Source: Obscuribacter phosphatis_A (GTDB taxonomy: Bacteria > Cyanobacteriota > Vampirovibrionia > Obscuribacterales > Obscuribacteraceae). Taken from it: DNA of 64,000 nucleotides. The position numbers and the translations under genes are program-made. Positions 8,004 through 16,682 of the stretch are shown in pieces. Positions within the stretch are counted from its first letter, which is position 1. The number at the start of each line of letters is the position of its first letter. Where the stretch lies: assembly GCA_017303615.1 (NCBI GenBank), contig JAFLCK010000018.1:1-64000 (forward strand), written 5' to 3'. The notes beneath the pieces were generated by a model. That model worked only from the letters and a program-made list of their open reading frames with translations, was not told where the DNA came from and did not search any database.

Positions 8004-8345
8004 TCAGGGCTTGCCAGCAGCAAATAGCCCCGAATTGAAAGCTCGACTAATTGCCGACGAGAAGACTCCCTGAGTGAAGCCCATTCCTGTGGTCAGCAAA
8101 ACGAACCAGAAAGGAAGCATCAGCGGCATTCGCTGGCGAAACCAGCGGCTCGAAATTAAAAGAAGTACCAACGGCAGCGCAAATATCATCAAAGTCGCTC
8201 GCAGCGGCAAATCAGGAACCTTGCCGATATATCTGACCGCAACTGACGCGAAGACTAAACAGACTACCGGATAGAACCAGAATTTAAGCGCAAACCACTG
8301 AGGCGGTTTGTCCAAGAAAAAGAAAAGGGGTTGAGGTTTCTGCAT
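8004..8345 (-). CDS. Small integral membrane protein, hypothetical
   Basis: The 113-residue protein has three clear hydrophobic segments (about residues 20-37, 50-67 and 77-92) joined by basic loops, including RRASSRWF-like Arg-rich turns that predict cytoplasmic sides. The start is at ATG 8345. I recognise no family. It lies alone on the minus strand between the truncated gene and a divergent TPR gene. A real gene is likely, because the alternation of membrane spans and charged loops is regular, but length and isolation leave doubt. Confidence 0.55.
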   Translation of the reverse strand: MQKPQPLFFFLDKPPQWFALKFWFYPVVCLVFASVAVRYIGKVPDLPLRATLMIFALPLVLLLISSRWFRQRMPLMLPFWFVLLTTGMGFTQGVFSSAISRAFNSGLFAAGKP

Positions 8346-8591
8346 CGAGCCAGTCTCTCGCCACCGCGCTCACAACTTAAGCAATATGCCCTCAATAGTG
8401 AACTCCCTGCGAAACTGAGAACCTGAACCGATAGCGCCCCAAGCATTTTGCTAAAAGGAGAACTTGTCAGCTCCTTTTGCCCAGATCAGCATTCTAGGCG
8501 AAGCTTGGATGTACTCCTTTGACAACAAGAAAACGTCAAATTGCGCTAAGATCTTCTGTTAAATTTTCAACTTAATAGAGATACTTCATCG

Positions 8592-10082
8592 ATGCTCATT
8601 AAATTAATGCTTTCGCTATTCTTCATAGTCACGATAACTTGTAGATGCGATGCTGCGGAAACTCAAGAAAACAGGAAGATTGCCAGACAGCATGCGGCAT
8701 GCGAAGAGTGGCAGAGGGCGGTAGAAGTCTACACCAAGGAATTGTCTATCAATTCTAAAGACTCAGTTAGCCTTGCTGGAAGGGGTCTTGCGTACGCTAG
8801 ACAGGGAAAGCTTGAGCAAGCGTTCGCTGATCTCTCTGCGGCAATAGACTGCGATCCCACCTGTGCGGACGCTTATGCCAATCGCAGTAGAATTTATGGC
8901 TGGCTTGGCCTAATGCAGTCAGCCAAAGAAAACGCAGAAAGAGCTCTAGCTCAGATGTCTTCCATTCCAAAAGATCCAGAGTCGCTTCTAAGACACGCGA
9001 GCCTGTTGAACTGTACTGGGAAAAGAAAAGAAGCTGAAGCCGAGTACAAGGAGGCGCTGCTCTTATGTTCGGAGCGCGACGATTTGAGCACCGTGCTCAA
9101 TGCGGCTAGCGCTCAATATCATCTGGGAATGCTGAAAGACTCTCTCAAAAGTTTGACAGTCGCACAAGAATTAGAGCCCCAAAATGCATACATAAGCTAC
9201 CTGAGGGCCGGTGTTTATAAAAGTATGTACGAATGGGATCTAGCCAAGGCCGAACTAAATAATCACATCGCTCTCGTTCCGGGTAATTTTATGGCTTTAA
9301 ACCTTAGGGGCGACTGTTCCGCCGCGCAAGAGAAATATACAGCAGCTATTGCCGACTACAACCAGGCAATAAAGCTGGCACCATACTTCGCAAATGCGCT
9401 TCGTTGTCGTGGCTTCGTTTCTCGTCAGCTGGGCGACTATTCAAAGGCAATAGAAGATTTTACTTCTGTCATTCGACTTGATTCAGGCGACTCGTTTTGT
9501 TACGCCGAAAGAGCCTATTGCAAAAGCAAACTGAAGCAATGGACCTCTGCATTGAAAGACGCCAAAAAAGCCTCTTCGATTGATGCTAACTATGCGCCGG
9601 CCTACAGATATCAGGCACAAGCTCAAAGTAAGTTAGGTCTGTTTTCAGAAGCAAGCAAAGCTTTCGATAAATGTATTGAATTAGAGCCTAAAAACCCCGC
9701 CGGCTACTACGACAGAGGGATGTATCACCAAGCAAGAAGAAATTACAAGAGTGCCATAATAGACTTCACAGAAGCAATCGAGTTAGACCCTCGCGATGCA
9801 ATAACATTCTGCGCTAGAGCCTCGTCCCTAATAAGTGACAAGCAATACGAACGAGCCATTTCGGATTGCAAGCAAGCTCTAGACTTAGACCCCAACTGCG
9901 CACCAGCTCTCTTGAGACGTGGTATTGCCTATGCTCGACTAGGGCAGCATGAGCTTGCCTTGCATGACTTCGATGAAGCAATAAGCAAAGCACCTCATCT
10001 CAAAGACGCGCTCTACGAGCGGGAGCTAGTCTACAAATCTCTAGGGAAGGGACGCCTAAAACAAAGCGAAATCAAAAGGTAA
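8592..10082 (+). CDS. Secreted TPR-repeat protein
   Basis: The 496-residue protein begins with a signal peptide (hydrophobic residues 3-17, probable cleavage after Asp-Ala-Ala near 22). The rest is made of about twelve 34-residue TPR units. Examples are ADAYANRSRIYGWLG, IADYNQAIKLAPYFANAL and AIIDFTEAIELDPRDAIT, with the canonical W/L-G-Y-A-P pattern. The C-terminal end is basic. TPR arrays scaffold protein complexes, and an exported array probably acts in the periplasm or at the envelope. It stands alone with about 245 bases of upstream sequence. The partner is unknown. Confidence 0.85.
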   Translation: MLIKLMLSLFFIVTITCRCDAAETQENRKIARQHAACEEWQRAVEVYTKELSINSKDSVSLAGRGLAYARQGKLEQAFADLSAAIDCDPTCADAYANRSRIYGWLGLMQSAKENAERALAQMSSIPKDPESLLRHASLLNCTGKRKEAEAEYKEALLLCSERDDLSTVLNAASAQYHLGMLKDSLKSLTVAQELEPQNAYISYLRAGVYKSMYEWDLAKAELNNHIALVPGNFMALNLRGDCSAAQEKYTAAIADYNQAIKLAPYFANALRCRGFVSRQLGDYSKAIEDFTSVIRLDSGDSFCYAERAYCKSKLKQWTSALKDAKKASSIDANYAPAYRYQAQAQSKLGLFSEASKAFDKCIELEPKNPAGYYDRGMYHQARRNYKSAIIDFTEAIELDPRDAITFCARASSLISDKQYERAISDCKQALDLDPNCAPALLRRGIAYARLGQHELALHDFDEAISKAPHLKDALYERELVYKSLGKGRLKQSEIKR

Positions 10083-10179
10083 AGGCATTGAACTCTTCAG
10101 AAGTTGAGAACTCAAACTCCGGGACGGCTTACTGTAAACCAGACACCGGTTCTGTTGACTGCTCTGCGAGAAAAACAAA

Positions 10180-11727
10180 ATGAAATTCCAAGCCGCGCGG
10201 TTTCTGGAATTGTCACTGATCCTAACCTCTTTAGTGCATGTGCTCGCCATGTTTGGCATGGCTTTATTCTTAATGCCGGCCTTACCGGGCGCAACTACTT
10301 CCGACGCAGCTAGATTAGAATACATTGCTGCTAATCCTGGGCTCTGGCACCTGGGCTGGTTGCCGTGGCACGCTTGTGCTCTCTCAGACTTGTTGCTTGC
10401 TATTGCCCTAGTCAAGACGAACTGGGTCCCGAAACTGCCTGCTACTATTACGCTCATTCTGACTATTCTGGCAGTGGCTTTAGGGCAGCCGGCTGAGCTA
10501 ATGTGGAACATCCATGGGTCTGAACTTGCCTGCATCAGCCATAAAATGGGACAACCAGGGTGTTTTTTCGAATTCGAGAAAGTACTGTTAGCAACAGTTG
10601 TAGCGCTGGCAACCGTGCTTAATGCACTTATGGTTTACTGTTGGACATGGTGTTTTGCGTCGTCGAACACATGGAGTCGAGAACAGACACGTCTCTCTGT
10701 TGTCACAGGCACGCTGCTTTTGCTTGCCGGAGCAGCGCATATGCTCCCTGCCGCAATTTGTCCGCCGCAGTTCGTAATTTTCTATAGCAACGCCATAGGT
10801 TTCTGTCTCATGACACTATGGTTTATTCTAGCTAGCGAAGCTGTTTTAAGTCGCTCTCGCCCGGAAGAGCGCAATGGGCGAATGGCCCAGTGGAGACATC
10901 CGAGGCGGGACGCCTTTGGTAAAGCACTGACTGCAATTGGTAACAGTCGATTGCTTCGCTACGCATGCGAGTCTATTCCATCGATAAAAATGATCAGCGA
11001 CATTGAGGACGTAGTCTATTTAAATTACCTAATAGACGCATCAAGGATAGAACCGCTTGTTCCCTGCGGGCTTGAACTCCAAAGGCTCGGACCAAACAAA
11101 ACACTAACCTTGTTTTCAGTTTTGACCTATCGACATGGTCATTTTGGTCCAGCTATGCTTGGACATTTCAGGCGAATGCTGCCTTCGCCTGTTCAGAGCA
11201 ACTGGCGAATCTACGTCAGAGATCAAGAAGGCGTTGCCGGCATCTACTTTCTCACAACTGCCGTGACAGCTACGACTGTCTCCCTAGGCGCCCGCATAAT
11301 GGCAGAGGGATTGCCCATGCACGTTCCGCAAAGTGGCGCAGTCACCTGCAGGGAGCAGGCAGGCATTGAGATAACCCTGGTTTCAGGTGCAGGCTCTGCA
11401 CCTGATTTGCAGGCAAAATTGAAAGCTTGTCAAAGACCCGAGCTTGAAGGTAATTGGAAAGACTGCTTCGATGATTTCGATTCATTTCTTGCGTACTGCG
11501 TCCCGCAAGATCGAGCAATATCTGTTCAACCCTGGTATCGGCAGTGCACCAGGCAGGAAATTGACCTAGGCATTGCTCTTACTGACTGTGAACCGATGAG
11601 TGCAGAGATTATCTCTACTGCAATAGACACAATCGCCGGAGTGGGGGAGTCCGCCGTTTGTTTCAGAGTACCGAAAGTGAGTTTTGCCTTCAAAGGTACC
11701 ATTGTTTCGCCGATTAGATTGGCGTAA
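10180..11727 (+). CDS. Membrane protein fused to a DUF2071-like domain
   Basis: The 515-residue protein has an N-terminal half with six hydrophobic segments within residues 8-225, joined by short loops. The soluble C-terminal half (about 265-515) starts IEPLVPCGLELQRLG and contains WRIYVRDQEGVAGIYFLTTAV. That pattern resembles DUF2071, a family with an acetoacetate-decarboxylase-like fold, in which a substrate-pocket strand follows an N/W-RxYV motif. The match is from memory and moderate. Fusion to a membrane domain is unusual. The gene follows the TPR gene after 97 bases. The enzyme activity, if any, is unknown. Confidence 0.55.
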   Translation: MKFQAARFLELSLILTSLVHVLAMFGMALFLMPALPGATTSDAARLEYIAANPGLWHLGWLPWHACALSDLLLAIALVKTNWVPKLPATITLILTILAVALGQPAELMWNIHGSELACISHKMGQPGCFFEFEKVLLATVVALATVLNALMVYCWTWCFASSNTWSREQTRLSVVTGTLLLLAGAAHMLPAAICPPQFVIFYSNAIGFCLMTLWFILASEAVLSRSRPEERNGRMAQWRHPRRDAFGKALTAIGNSRLLRYACESIPSIKMISDIEDVVYLNYLIDASRIEPLVPCGLELQRLGPNKTLTLFSVLTYRHGHFGPAMLGHFRRMLPSPVQSNWRIYVRDQEGVAGIYFLTTAVTATTVSLGARIMAEGLPMHVPQSGAVTCREQAGIEITLVSGAGSAPDLQAKLKACQRPELEGNWKDCFDDFDSFLAYCVPQDRAISVQPWYRQCTRQEIDLGIALTDCEPMSAEIISTAIDTIAGVGESAVCFRVPKVSFAFKGTIVSPIRLA

Positions 11728-12256
11728 TTCCATGGCGCTTCTTCTGCATGAGGTATGGCGAATAGACCATACAAGCGCAAGGGACACCATTCACAATGCC
11801 GCTCGCGAAAGGCTCGCTATCCATCAGAAGTCAAACTTAGATACGCCGCTTCGTGGTCCAGTGAGTCTTAGCCACCTCATCTTTTCCTAGCTTCCTAAAT
11901 ACAATCCTTCCTCTAGCCACCAACCGGTTCAAAGAAAAGAACAGATCACAGTCAGTAAATTGCGCTTGCGAGCGGCCAGTTACAACCTCGCCACCTCGAT
12001 ATTCGAAAATCTTCCTAGAACAGACCGCAGAGCCTCTGTTCTGCAGCATCGAAAGCTTATGGTAAAGGTATCAACTAGCATCCAAATCACAAAGAGCAAC
12101 TGCAAAAAACACGTCGAGAACCAAGAGCCGAGCATCTTTCAAATATCTAATTGACGTCCTGAGGAGTCAATCAGGTTTACTTGCTTGCAGCTGTAAGTGA
12201 CGAGGATGACTAATCAAAGCTAGAAACAAGAAACTAGGAACTAGAAAGGACCATTT
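11728..12256. other. Gene-free stretch
   Basis: About 530 bases without a convincing gene; the short frames present lack ribosome binding sites and protein-like composition. The last 60 bases contain short repeated CTAGAAA/ACTAGGAACTAGAAA words leading into the ribosome binding site of the next gene. Confidence 0.4.
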
Positions 12257-12580
12257 ATGCAAGGAAGTTTTGCTAAAGAGCTAAGCAGCCTGGCCAGAGA
12301 AGCTCGCGAAGACCGCAACGAAGACTTCAAGCGCTGGAAGAGCAAGTGTCGGCAGGCAGCCATCAAAGGTGAATACACCTGTGTGCTTATCGACAAGTTC
12401 TGGTCGAAAGAAGTGAACCAGCGACGCAATCGCTTGCTCGAAGATAACGCCGAAGCCATCGAGCTTCTGGCATGGCACGGCATCAAGGTCACGGCGCAGA
12501 GCGTCGCCTTCAAAAGAAGCGCATCGAGCCCGCCTGAACGTCAGCGCGTCCAACTGCTGGCTCATTGGAACAAGATTTAG
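12257..12580 (+). CDS. Small basic cytosolic protein, hypothetical
   Basis: The 107-residue protein is charged and mostly helical, with many Arg and Lys residues and no hydrophobic segment. An AAGGA stands six bases before the ATG. Codon use is GC-rich at third positions (many GGC, AAG, CTG, ATC), unlike the AT-richer neighbours and like the genes at 53.1 and 53.8 kb. This suggests high expression or a different origin. I recognise no family. It is followed 118 bases later by another small gene on the same strand. Confidence 0.65.
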   Translation: MQGSFAKELSSLAREAREDRNEDFKRWKSKCRQAAIKGEYTCVLIDKFWSKEVNQRRNRLLEDNAEAIELLAWHGIKVTAQSVAFKRSASSPPERQRVQLLAHWNKI

Positions 12581-12698
12581 CCCCGCACCGACCGGCGTTC
12601 ACGACAAATTAATGGTGCATCAAGCGAGCGGCTCGGTGCATCAAGAGCTATGGCATAACCTCAGTAATTACTGAAGAAATGGATGAAAGGATAACTCC

Positions 12699-12902
12699 AT
12701 GAAGCAAGAGAAAAAACTCTCGATTTCGGCTCAGATTGCACCTCTCGTTGCCGCCAATGCCGCAGCGCTTGCCGCCGGAACTCTGCGCCGGACAGAAGCA
12801 GCCCCGCGCGCATACAAGGTCAAGCCTGACAACATCAAGGCTCCCGCTATCGCTGTTGGTGCAGACGGCATCATCTTTGTGCCCGGCTATCTCAGCAACT
12901 AG
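12699..12902 (+). CDS. Small Ala-rich protein, hypothetical
   Basis: The 67-residue protein has a basic N-terminus, an Ala-rich stretch (IAPLVAANAAALAAGT, residues 13-28), a basic middle and a hydrophobic end (AIAVGADGIIFVPGYLSN). AAAGGA precedes the ATG by seven bases. The Ala-rich stretch is too weak to call a membrane span with certainty. The composition (charged leader, then a small-residue core) could suit a processed peptide, but no modification or export genes lie nearby, so this remains an unknown small protein. A strong hairpin lies 115 bases downstream. Confidence 0.55.
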   Translation: MKQEKKLSISAQIAPLVAANAAALAAGTLRRTEAAPRAYKVKPDNIKAPAIAVGADGIIFVPGYLSN

Positions 12903-13016
12903 TGAAGCCCCTCAAGAAGCGCAAAGAAGCAAGCAAGTAATTAAGCCAAACTATCGCAAGCAAGAGCCGCCCCCAGCTGCACCGCTTCTCTGAGCTGTAC
13001 TGCGGCATTAAAGCCA

Positions 13017-13060
13017 AGCCCTAGACTGCTTTCTTGTTGAAGCAAGAAAGCAGTCGGGCT
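13017..13060. other. Strong hairpin
   Basis: The arms AGCCC-GACTGCTTTCTTG (13017-13021 plus 13024-13036) and CAAGAAAGCAGTCGGGCT (13043-13060) pair perfectly except for a two-base bulge, with a six-base loop. No U-tract follows on either strand, so it is either an RNA-stabilising structure or a terminator without a canonical tail. It lies downstream of the 12699-12902 gene. Confidence 0.6.
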
Positions 13061-13358
13061 GGATGAACATTAAGTCTGAACCGCCTGCAAAGGATATAGC
13101 TCGGTCAACCCGCCCCAAGAGGCTAGCTCTCAAGTCATTTGATAGATGAACAGACCAAATTCAGCCAATTTCTGAGCTTTTTGGCACTTTTTCTTCTTTT
13201 TGACAGTTTTCTACTATACTACTGCATACCTGCTTGGGCGAGGGCAAGAAAAAAAAGGTTTGCCTAGTTGCTATACACGAAACTGCAAAGACAGAAGCAA
13301 TAGACAATAGAGTCAGACGAAATCGAAAGACCAAAGGGACAGTTAACTAAACGACTCA

Positions 13359-13394
13359 CTTATCAGCCAACTTATCAGCCAACTCATCAGCTAA
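13359..13394. repeat. 12-bp tandem repeat, three units
   Basis: Three consecutive units of CTTATCAGCCAA occur, the third with two changes. They lie in the leader region about 110 bases before the response-regulator start codon. Confidence 0.8.
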
Positions 13395-13503
13395 CTAAAC
13401 GACCAATTAACCGACCGGGAGCCGGCAGTGTTTGGGCGCAGGAATCTATAATATTGACCGGGTAATTTCTAATCGGGTTATCATAGAGTTTTCTCGAGGT
13501 CCC

Positions 13504-14193
13504 ATGGCAAAGATTCTCATAGTCGAAGACGAAATGGATATTTCGTTCCTCTTAAAGGTAGAGCTTGAAGCCGAAGGTTACTTGGTCGAGCTGGCCGAAG
13601 AGGGTAATCTGGCTTGGGACTTGATGAGCACCTATCAGTACGATGTGATTATTCTTGACTGGCAAGTGCCAGGCTATAACGGCATCGAACTTTGCGCAAA
13701 ACTGCGTCAGCTTGAAAGCCAAAAACAAGGCAGCGCACCAACGCCGGTTTTGATGCTTACCGGACGAGGTACTATCGCCGACAAAACCTGCGGTCTTGAT
13801 ACAGGCGCCGACGACTACCTTACTAAGCCTTTTGACACAAGAGAAGTCGCGGCGCGCGTGCGGGCGCTGCTCAGGCGCTTTGGAGGCACAGGAACCAACC
13901 AAATCGTCAGCGCCGATATGGTCTTTGACCTCAAGTCAAAGTCTCTTTCGATAGCGGGACAAGAGGTCAAGCTTTTACCAAAAGAGTTGGCTTTGGTCGA
14001 GTTTCTAATGCGCAACCCCAACCAGGTATTCAGCCCAGAGGCTCTGCTTGAAAGAGTTTGGCATTCAGATAGCCAAGTTGCCATCGGCACGGTCTATACC
14101 ACAATGAAAACCCTGCGAAAAAAGATAAGCGAAGTGAAAGAGCTTTGCCCAATCGAAACAGTGCACGGTTTAGGCTACAGGCTGAAAGGCTAG
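13504..14193 (+). CDS. OmpR/PhoB-family response regulator
   Basis: The 229-residue protein has an N-terminal receiver domain (residues 1-120) with the acidic pair E8-D9, phosphoacceptor Asp52 in IILDWQVPG, the Thr of MLTGRG and the Lys of LTKPFD. A C-terminal winged-helix domain (about 130-229) contains LLPKELALVEFLMRNPNQVFS and ends ETVHGLGYRLKG, typical of OmpR/PhoB regulators. The ATG at 13504 fits the family start; a longer frame to 13432 adds nonfamily residues. It is followed by an orphan gene and a histidine kinase on the same strand, which I infer to be its partner. Direct repeats of TTTCAA upstream of three nearby genes are the likely targets. Confidence 0.92.
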   Translation: MAKILIVEDEMDISFLLKVELEAEGYLVELAEEGNLAWDLMSTYQYDVIILDWQVPGYNGIELCAKLRQLESQKQGSAPTPVLMLTGRGTIADKTCGLDTGADDYLTKPFDTREVAARVRALLRRFGGTGTNQIVSADMVFDLKSKSLSIAGQEVKLLPKELALVEFLMRNPNQVFSPEALLERVWHSDSQVAIGTVYTTMKTLRKKISEVKELCPIETVHGLGYRLKG

Positions 14194-14204
14194 CCAGCGC
14201 CTAG

Positions 14205-14236
14205 CTTATAGATAGCCCCTTAACTTATAGATAGCC
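14205..14236. repeat. 13-bp direct repeat
   Basis: CTTATAGATAGCC occurs at 14205-14217 and again at 14224-14236, just after the response-regulator stop codon. Confidence 0.8.
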
Positions 14237-14357
14237 TTGTCTTCTCAATAACCTTATCTGAGCCCAGCCAGGCTCTGCACAGCGTAGGGCCTGGTCGCCT
14301 GCGGTTAGAGGCGATTGCTGTTGATAAATTTGCCCAGCTGAAATTAACGGCCAGGCA

Positions 14358-14390
14358 TTTCAAGAGAATTTCAAAATTGAAGTTTATTCT
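14358..14390 (+). promoter_or_regulatory. TTTCAA direct-repeat operator with -10 (response-regulator type)
   Basis: Half-sites TTTCAAGAGAA (14358-14368) and TTTCAAAATTG (14369-14379) repeat with an 11-bp period. A -10-like TATTCT (14385-14390) starts 27 bp after the first half-site. There is no -35 consensus, which fits activation by an OmpR/PhoB-type regulator bound over the -35 region. Confidence 0.75.
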
Positions 14391-14435
14391 CTCATTCACC
14401 GAACGGCACAAACCAACTTCAAGGGGATAAACATC

Positions 14436-15308
14436 ATGTCTCATCTTAATAGCTTCGAAAACAGCCAGTCCGCCGAAAAGGCCGACCGAGCAATTCGGGA
14501 GAACACTTCACTCAACTATAGTGACGTGATGGCCGGTCAAAACAACCAAGCTAACAACAGAGTTTCTGACATGCACCCTAAAGCTTCCTTCGTTCCCGAA
14601 CTGCAAATAGTCGACCAAAGTCGTGCCGGTTCAAGCGACACTCAAGAAGCAGCAAGATTGTCCCGAATCATTCACAGCGGCACCCTTCTGCAAGAGCTAG
14701 ACGGAGCCAAGAACGGCAAACTCGATGGCAAAATAAGCAAACATGACCTCGACATTTACTTACGCATGCACCCTGAAAACACACCGCAAAGAAGAGCCGT
14801 ACAAGAGATGCGCGAAGCCTGGGACAACCGCTTTCATCCAAGCCACGGCGCTGTGCAGTTGCTAAGAAAAGAACTCTCCAATGAGCGCAAAGAGCACAAA
14901 ATTCCAGTCCTCGGCAATCCCGGCTACGAAGATATGCCAAGACAAAGACCGCCAATGGCTCGTCCTGACTCAATCCCCTGCGATCCACCAGAAAGAGCAC
15001 CCGGTAGAGCAGAAATGCCCTCAAGAGTTGGCGAAAACAATAAAACCAGAAGCGAAGTTCCTCTAGATCTTAAAGAGGCAGGTCAAGTGAGACCCGGCGA
15101 AGGCTATTATCAGGTAGCGAAACGCATGCTGGAAACCACCGGACACAAACCCAATCACAACGAAACCATGGAATTCGTCAAGGCTCTGCAAACAGCTAAC
15201 GACAACAAAAATGTCCTTACTGTGCGCGACAACCTCTCTAATTTGCTTGACAAAAACTTGCCCGGCAATCAAGGAAAAGTTCGCGACTATCTGAGAAAAT
15301 CTCACTAA
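14436..15308 (+). CDS. Hydrophilic orphan protein inside a two-component cluster
   Basis: The 290-residue protein has no signal peptide or membrane segment. Residues 80-130 hold DGAKNGKLDGKISKHDLD, which looks like a degenerate EF-hand-type loop followed by a helix. A Pro/Arg-rich linker follows (about 150-210). The C-terminal 80 residues contain RPGEGYYQVAKRML and a helical end, similar to segments preceding LysM-like or repeated domains. AAGGGG stands nine bases before the ATG. Its promoter carries the TTTCAA operator. It lies between the response regulator and the histidine kinase and is probably an output or accessory part of that system; function is unknown. Confidence 0.75.
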   Translation: MSHLNSFENSQSAEKADRAIRENTSLNYSDVMAGQNNQANNRVSDMHPKASFVPELQIVDQSRAGSSDTQEAARLSRIIHSGTLLQELDGAKNGKLDGKISKHDLDIYLRMHPENTPQRRAVQEMREAWDNRFHPSHGAVQLLRKELSNERKEHKIPVLGNPGYEDMPRQRPPMARPDSIPCDPPERAPGRAEMPSRVGENNKTRSEVPLDLKEAGQVRPGEGYYQVAKRMLETTGHKPNHNETMEFVKALQTANDNKNVLTVRDNLSNLLDKNLPGNQGKVRDYLRKSH

Positions 15309-15362
15309 ATCACTAAACAACTGCTCTTGATACAATAGGCAGGTCATTCATGCGGTCCGCCT

Positions 15363-16682
15363 ATGAGTCAGCCCCCCAATCGTTCTCTCAAGAAAGAGGT
15401 GAAGAGCAAACCATCTGCCAAGAGATGGCTGATAGCATGCGACATTCTTGCCATGCTGCTGCTATTGACGATGGTCTTAAGATTAGTTCTAGATAAAACG
15501 ACAGGAAATGCCGGCCAGTGGCTGGCATTTCCTGTCATTTTATTGCTTGTCTGTAGATTTATCATCAGCCAAAAAGCATCCAAGGCTGGCGAAAGCAGCG
15601 AAACGCCGTCACCATTAGAAGTGGAACACCTGCGCACTCGCGTCGCCGAACAGCAACAGACTATAGAAGAAATTTCGGACCGAACAAGACTCCTATTAGA
15701 AAACATCGGAGTCGGCATCCTCATAACAGACAGCCTCGGCACTATTCGCTTCATTGGTCTGCAAGCAGCAAGACTGACCGGCTACAGTCGCTCTGAACTG
15801 GCCGATCGCAGTCTAGAGAGCCTATTTAAAAACGGCACTCCCACATTCAGCGACCTGGTGACGCGCAATTTCCCGGCTCGTTTGATTTGCCAGGGCAAAA
15901 ACGGCGAAGAGATTTGGGTTGACCTCTGGCTGGCACAGGTCATGCTTGAGAAGAAGCTCTGCTATGTAGTTTCAATGTGCGATGCAAGCGAAGCCGTAAA
16001 AGCAGTACAACGCAGACAAGAACTAATCGCCCAGATAACTCATGAGCTCCGCTCGCCGCTGACGGCTATCTATGCCTCTTTGTCCATTCTGACAAGAAAA
16101 GATAAGATGAAGCCGGAAGACGAAGCCAATATTTTGACAGTTTGCTCTCGCAATGCCCAATCAATGAAGTTGACCATTGATGAGATTCTCGACTATTCCA
16201 AACTAGAAGCCGGCAAACTGGTTGTTGAACTAAACCCGGTCAATCTGCAAGAGATTGTCTATCAGGCGACAGAAAGCGTGCGCTCTCTGGCGGAATCTAA
16301 GACATTGTCGCTAAAAGTTGAGATTGAACCCTTAGTAGTACTGGCCGACTCAAGAAGAATCATCCAAGTTCTCACCAACTTGCTTTCAAATGCAATTAAG
16401 CACAGCCCACGCAACAAAAGTTTGACCGTGGCAGCCTGGGCCAAAGGTGACCGGGTTGAAGTATCGGTGGCAGACCAAGGAGCCGGAGTCAGTGATGACG
16501 ACAAGAAAAAGCTTTTCTCGAGCTTTGCTCAGGGCGATGACGCCAAAGCCATACCAGAAAGCAGCAGTGGCTTAGGTCTGGCTTTCTGCAAAGAAATAGT
16601 CAATTTGCACAAGGGTGAAATCTGGATTGACGACGCTCCCGGCGGCGGGGCGATGTTTGTCTTTAGCCTGCGCAAAGCCTAG
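15363..16682 (+). CDS. Membrane histidine kinase with PAS domain
   Basis: The 439-residue protein has two membrane spans (about residues 22-43 and 53-69) with almost no periplasmic loop. A coiled coil (88-108), a PAS domain (about 108-210) and a HisKA domain with the phosphoacceptor His227 in ITHELRSPL follow. The HATPase domain shows the N box LSNAIKHSP (341-349), the G1 box DQGAGV (371-376) and the G2 box GLGLAF (403-408). The lack of an external sensor suggests an intramembrane or cytosolic signal. It follows the orphan gene by 54 bases and is the likely partner of the regulator at 13.5 kb. A 17-bp perfect-but-one inverted repeat lies inside the region coding for the second membrane segment. 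Confidence 0.92.
   Translation: MSQPPNRSLKKEVKSKPSAKRWLIACDILAMLLLLTMVLRLVLDKTTGNAGQWLAFPVILLLVCRFIISQKASKAGESSETPSPLEVEHLRTRVAEQQQTIEEISDRTRLLLENIGVGILITDSLGTIRFIGLQAARLTGYSRSELADRSLESLFKNGTPTFSDLVTRNFPARLICQGKNGEEIWVDLWLAQVMLEKKLCYVVSMCDASEAVKAVQRRQELIAQITHELRSPLTAIYASLSILTRKDKMKPEDEANILTVCSRNAQSMKLTIDEILDYSKLEAGKLVVELNPVNLQEIVYQATESVRSLAESKTLSLKVEIEPLVVLADSRRIIQVLTNLLSNAIKHSPRNKSLTVAAWAKGDRVEVSVADQGAGVSDDDKKKLFSSFAQGDDAKAIPESSSGLGLAFCKEIVNLHKGEIWIDDAPGGGAMFVFSLRKA
15500..15536. other. Long intragenic hairpin in the histidine kinase gene
   Basis: A 17-bp arm starting GACAGGAAATGCC (15500-15516) and its complement (15520-15536) differ at one position and are separated by three bases. The right arm is followed by ATTTTATT. 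It encodes the stretch leading into and including the second membrane segment of the kinase. Confidence 0.8.

Larger units (their letters stand above)
12903..13503. other. 600-bp intergenic region before the response regulator
   Basis: No gene is seen. It contains a strong hairpin (13017-13060), an AT-rich tract with a TTGACA word near 13199, and three 12-bp tandem units (13359-13394). The length suggests regulatory content or an RNA gene, but nothing specific can be named. Confidence 0.5.

Noticed and set aside
13199..13230. TTGACA word as promoter of the response regulator
   Set aside because: No -10 at 16-18 bp is convincing, so it was not listed as a promoter.
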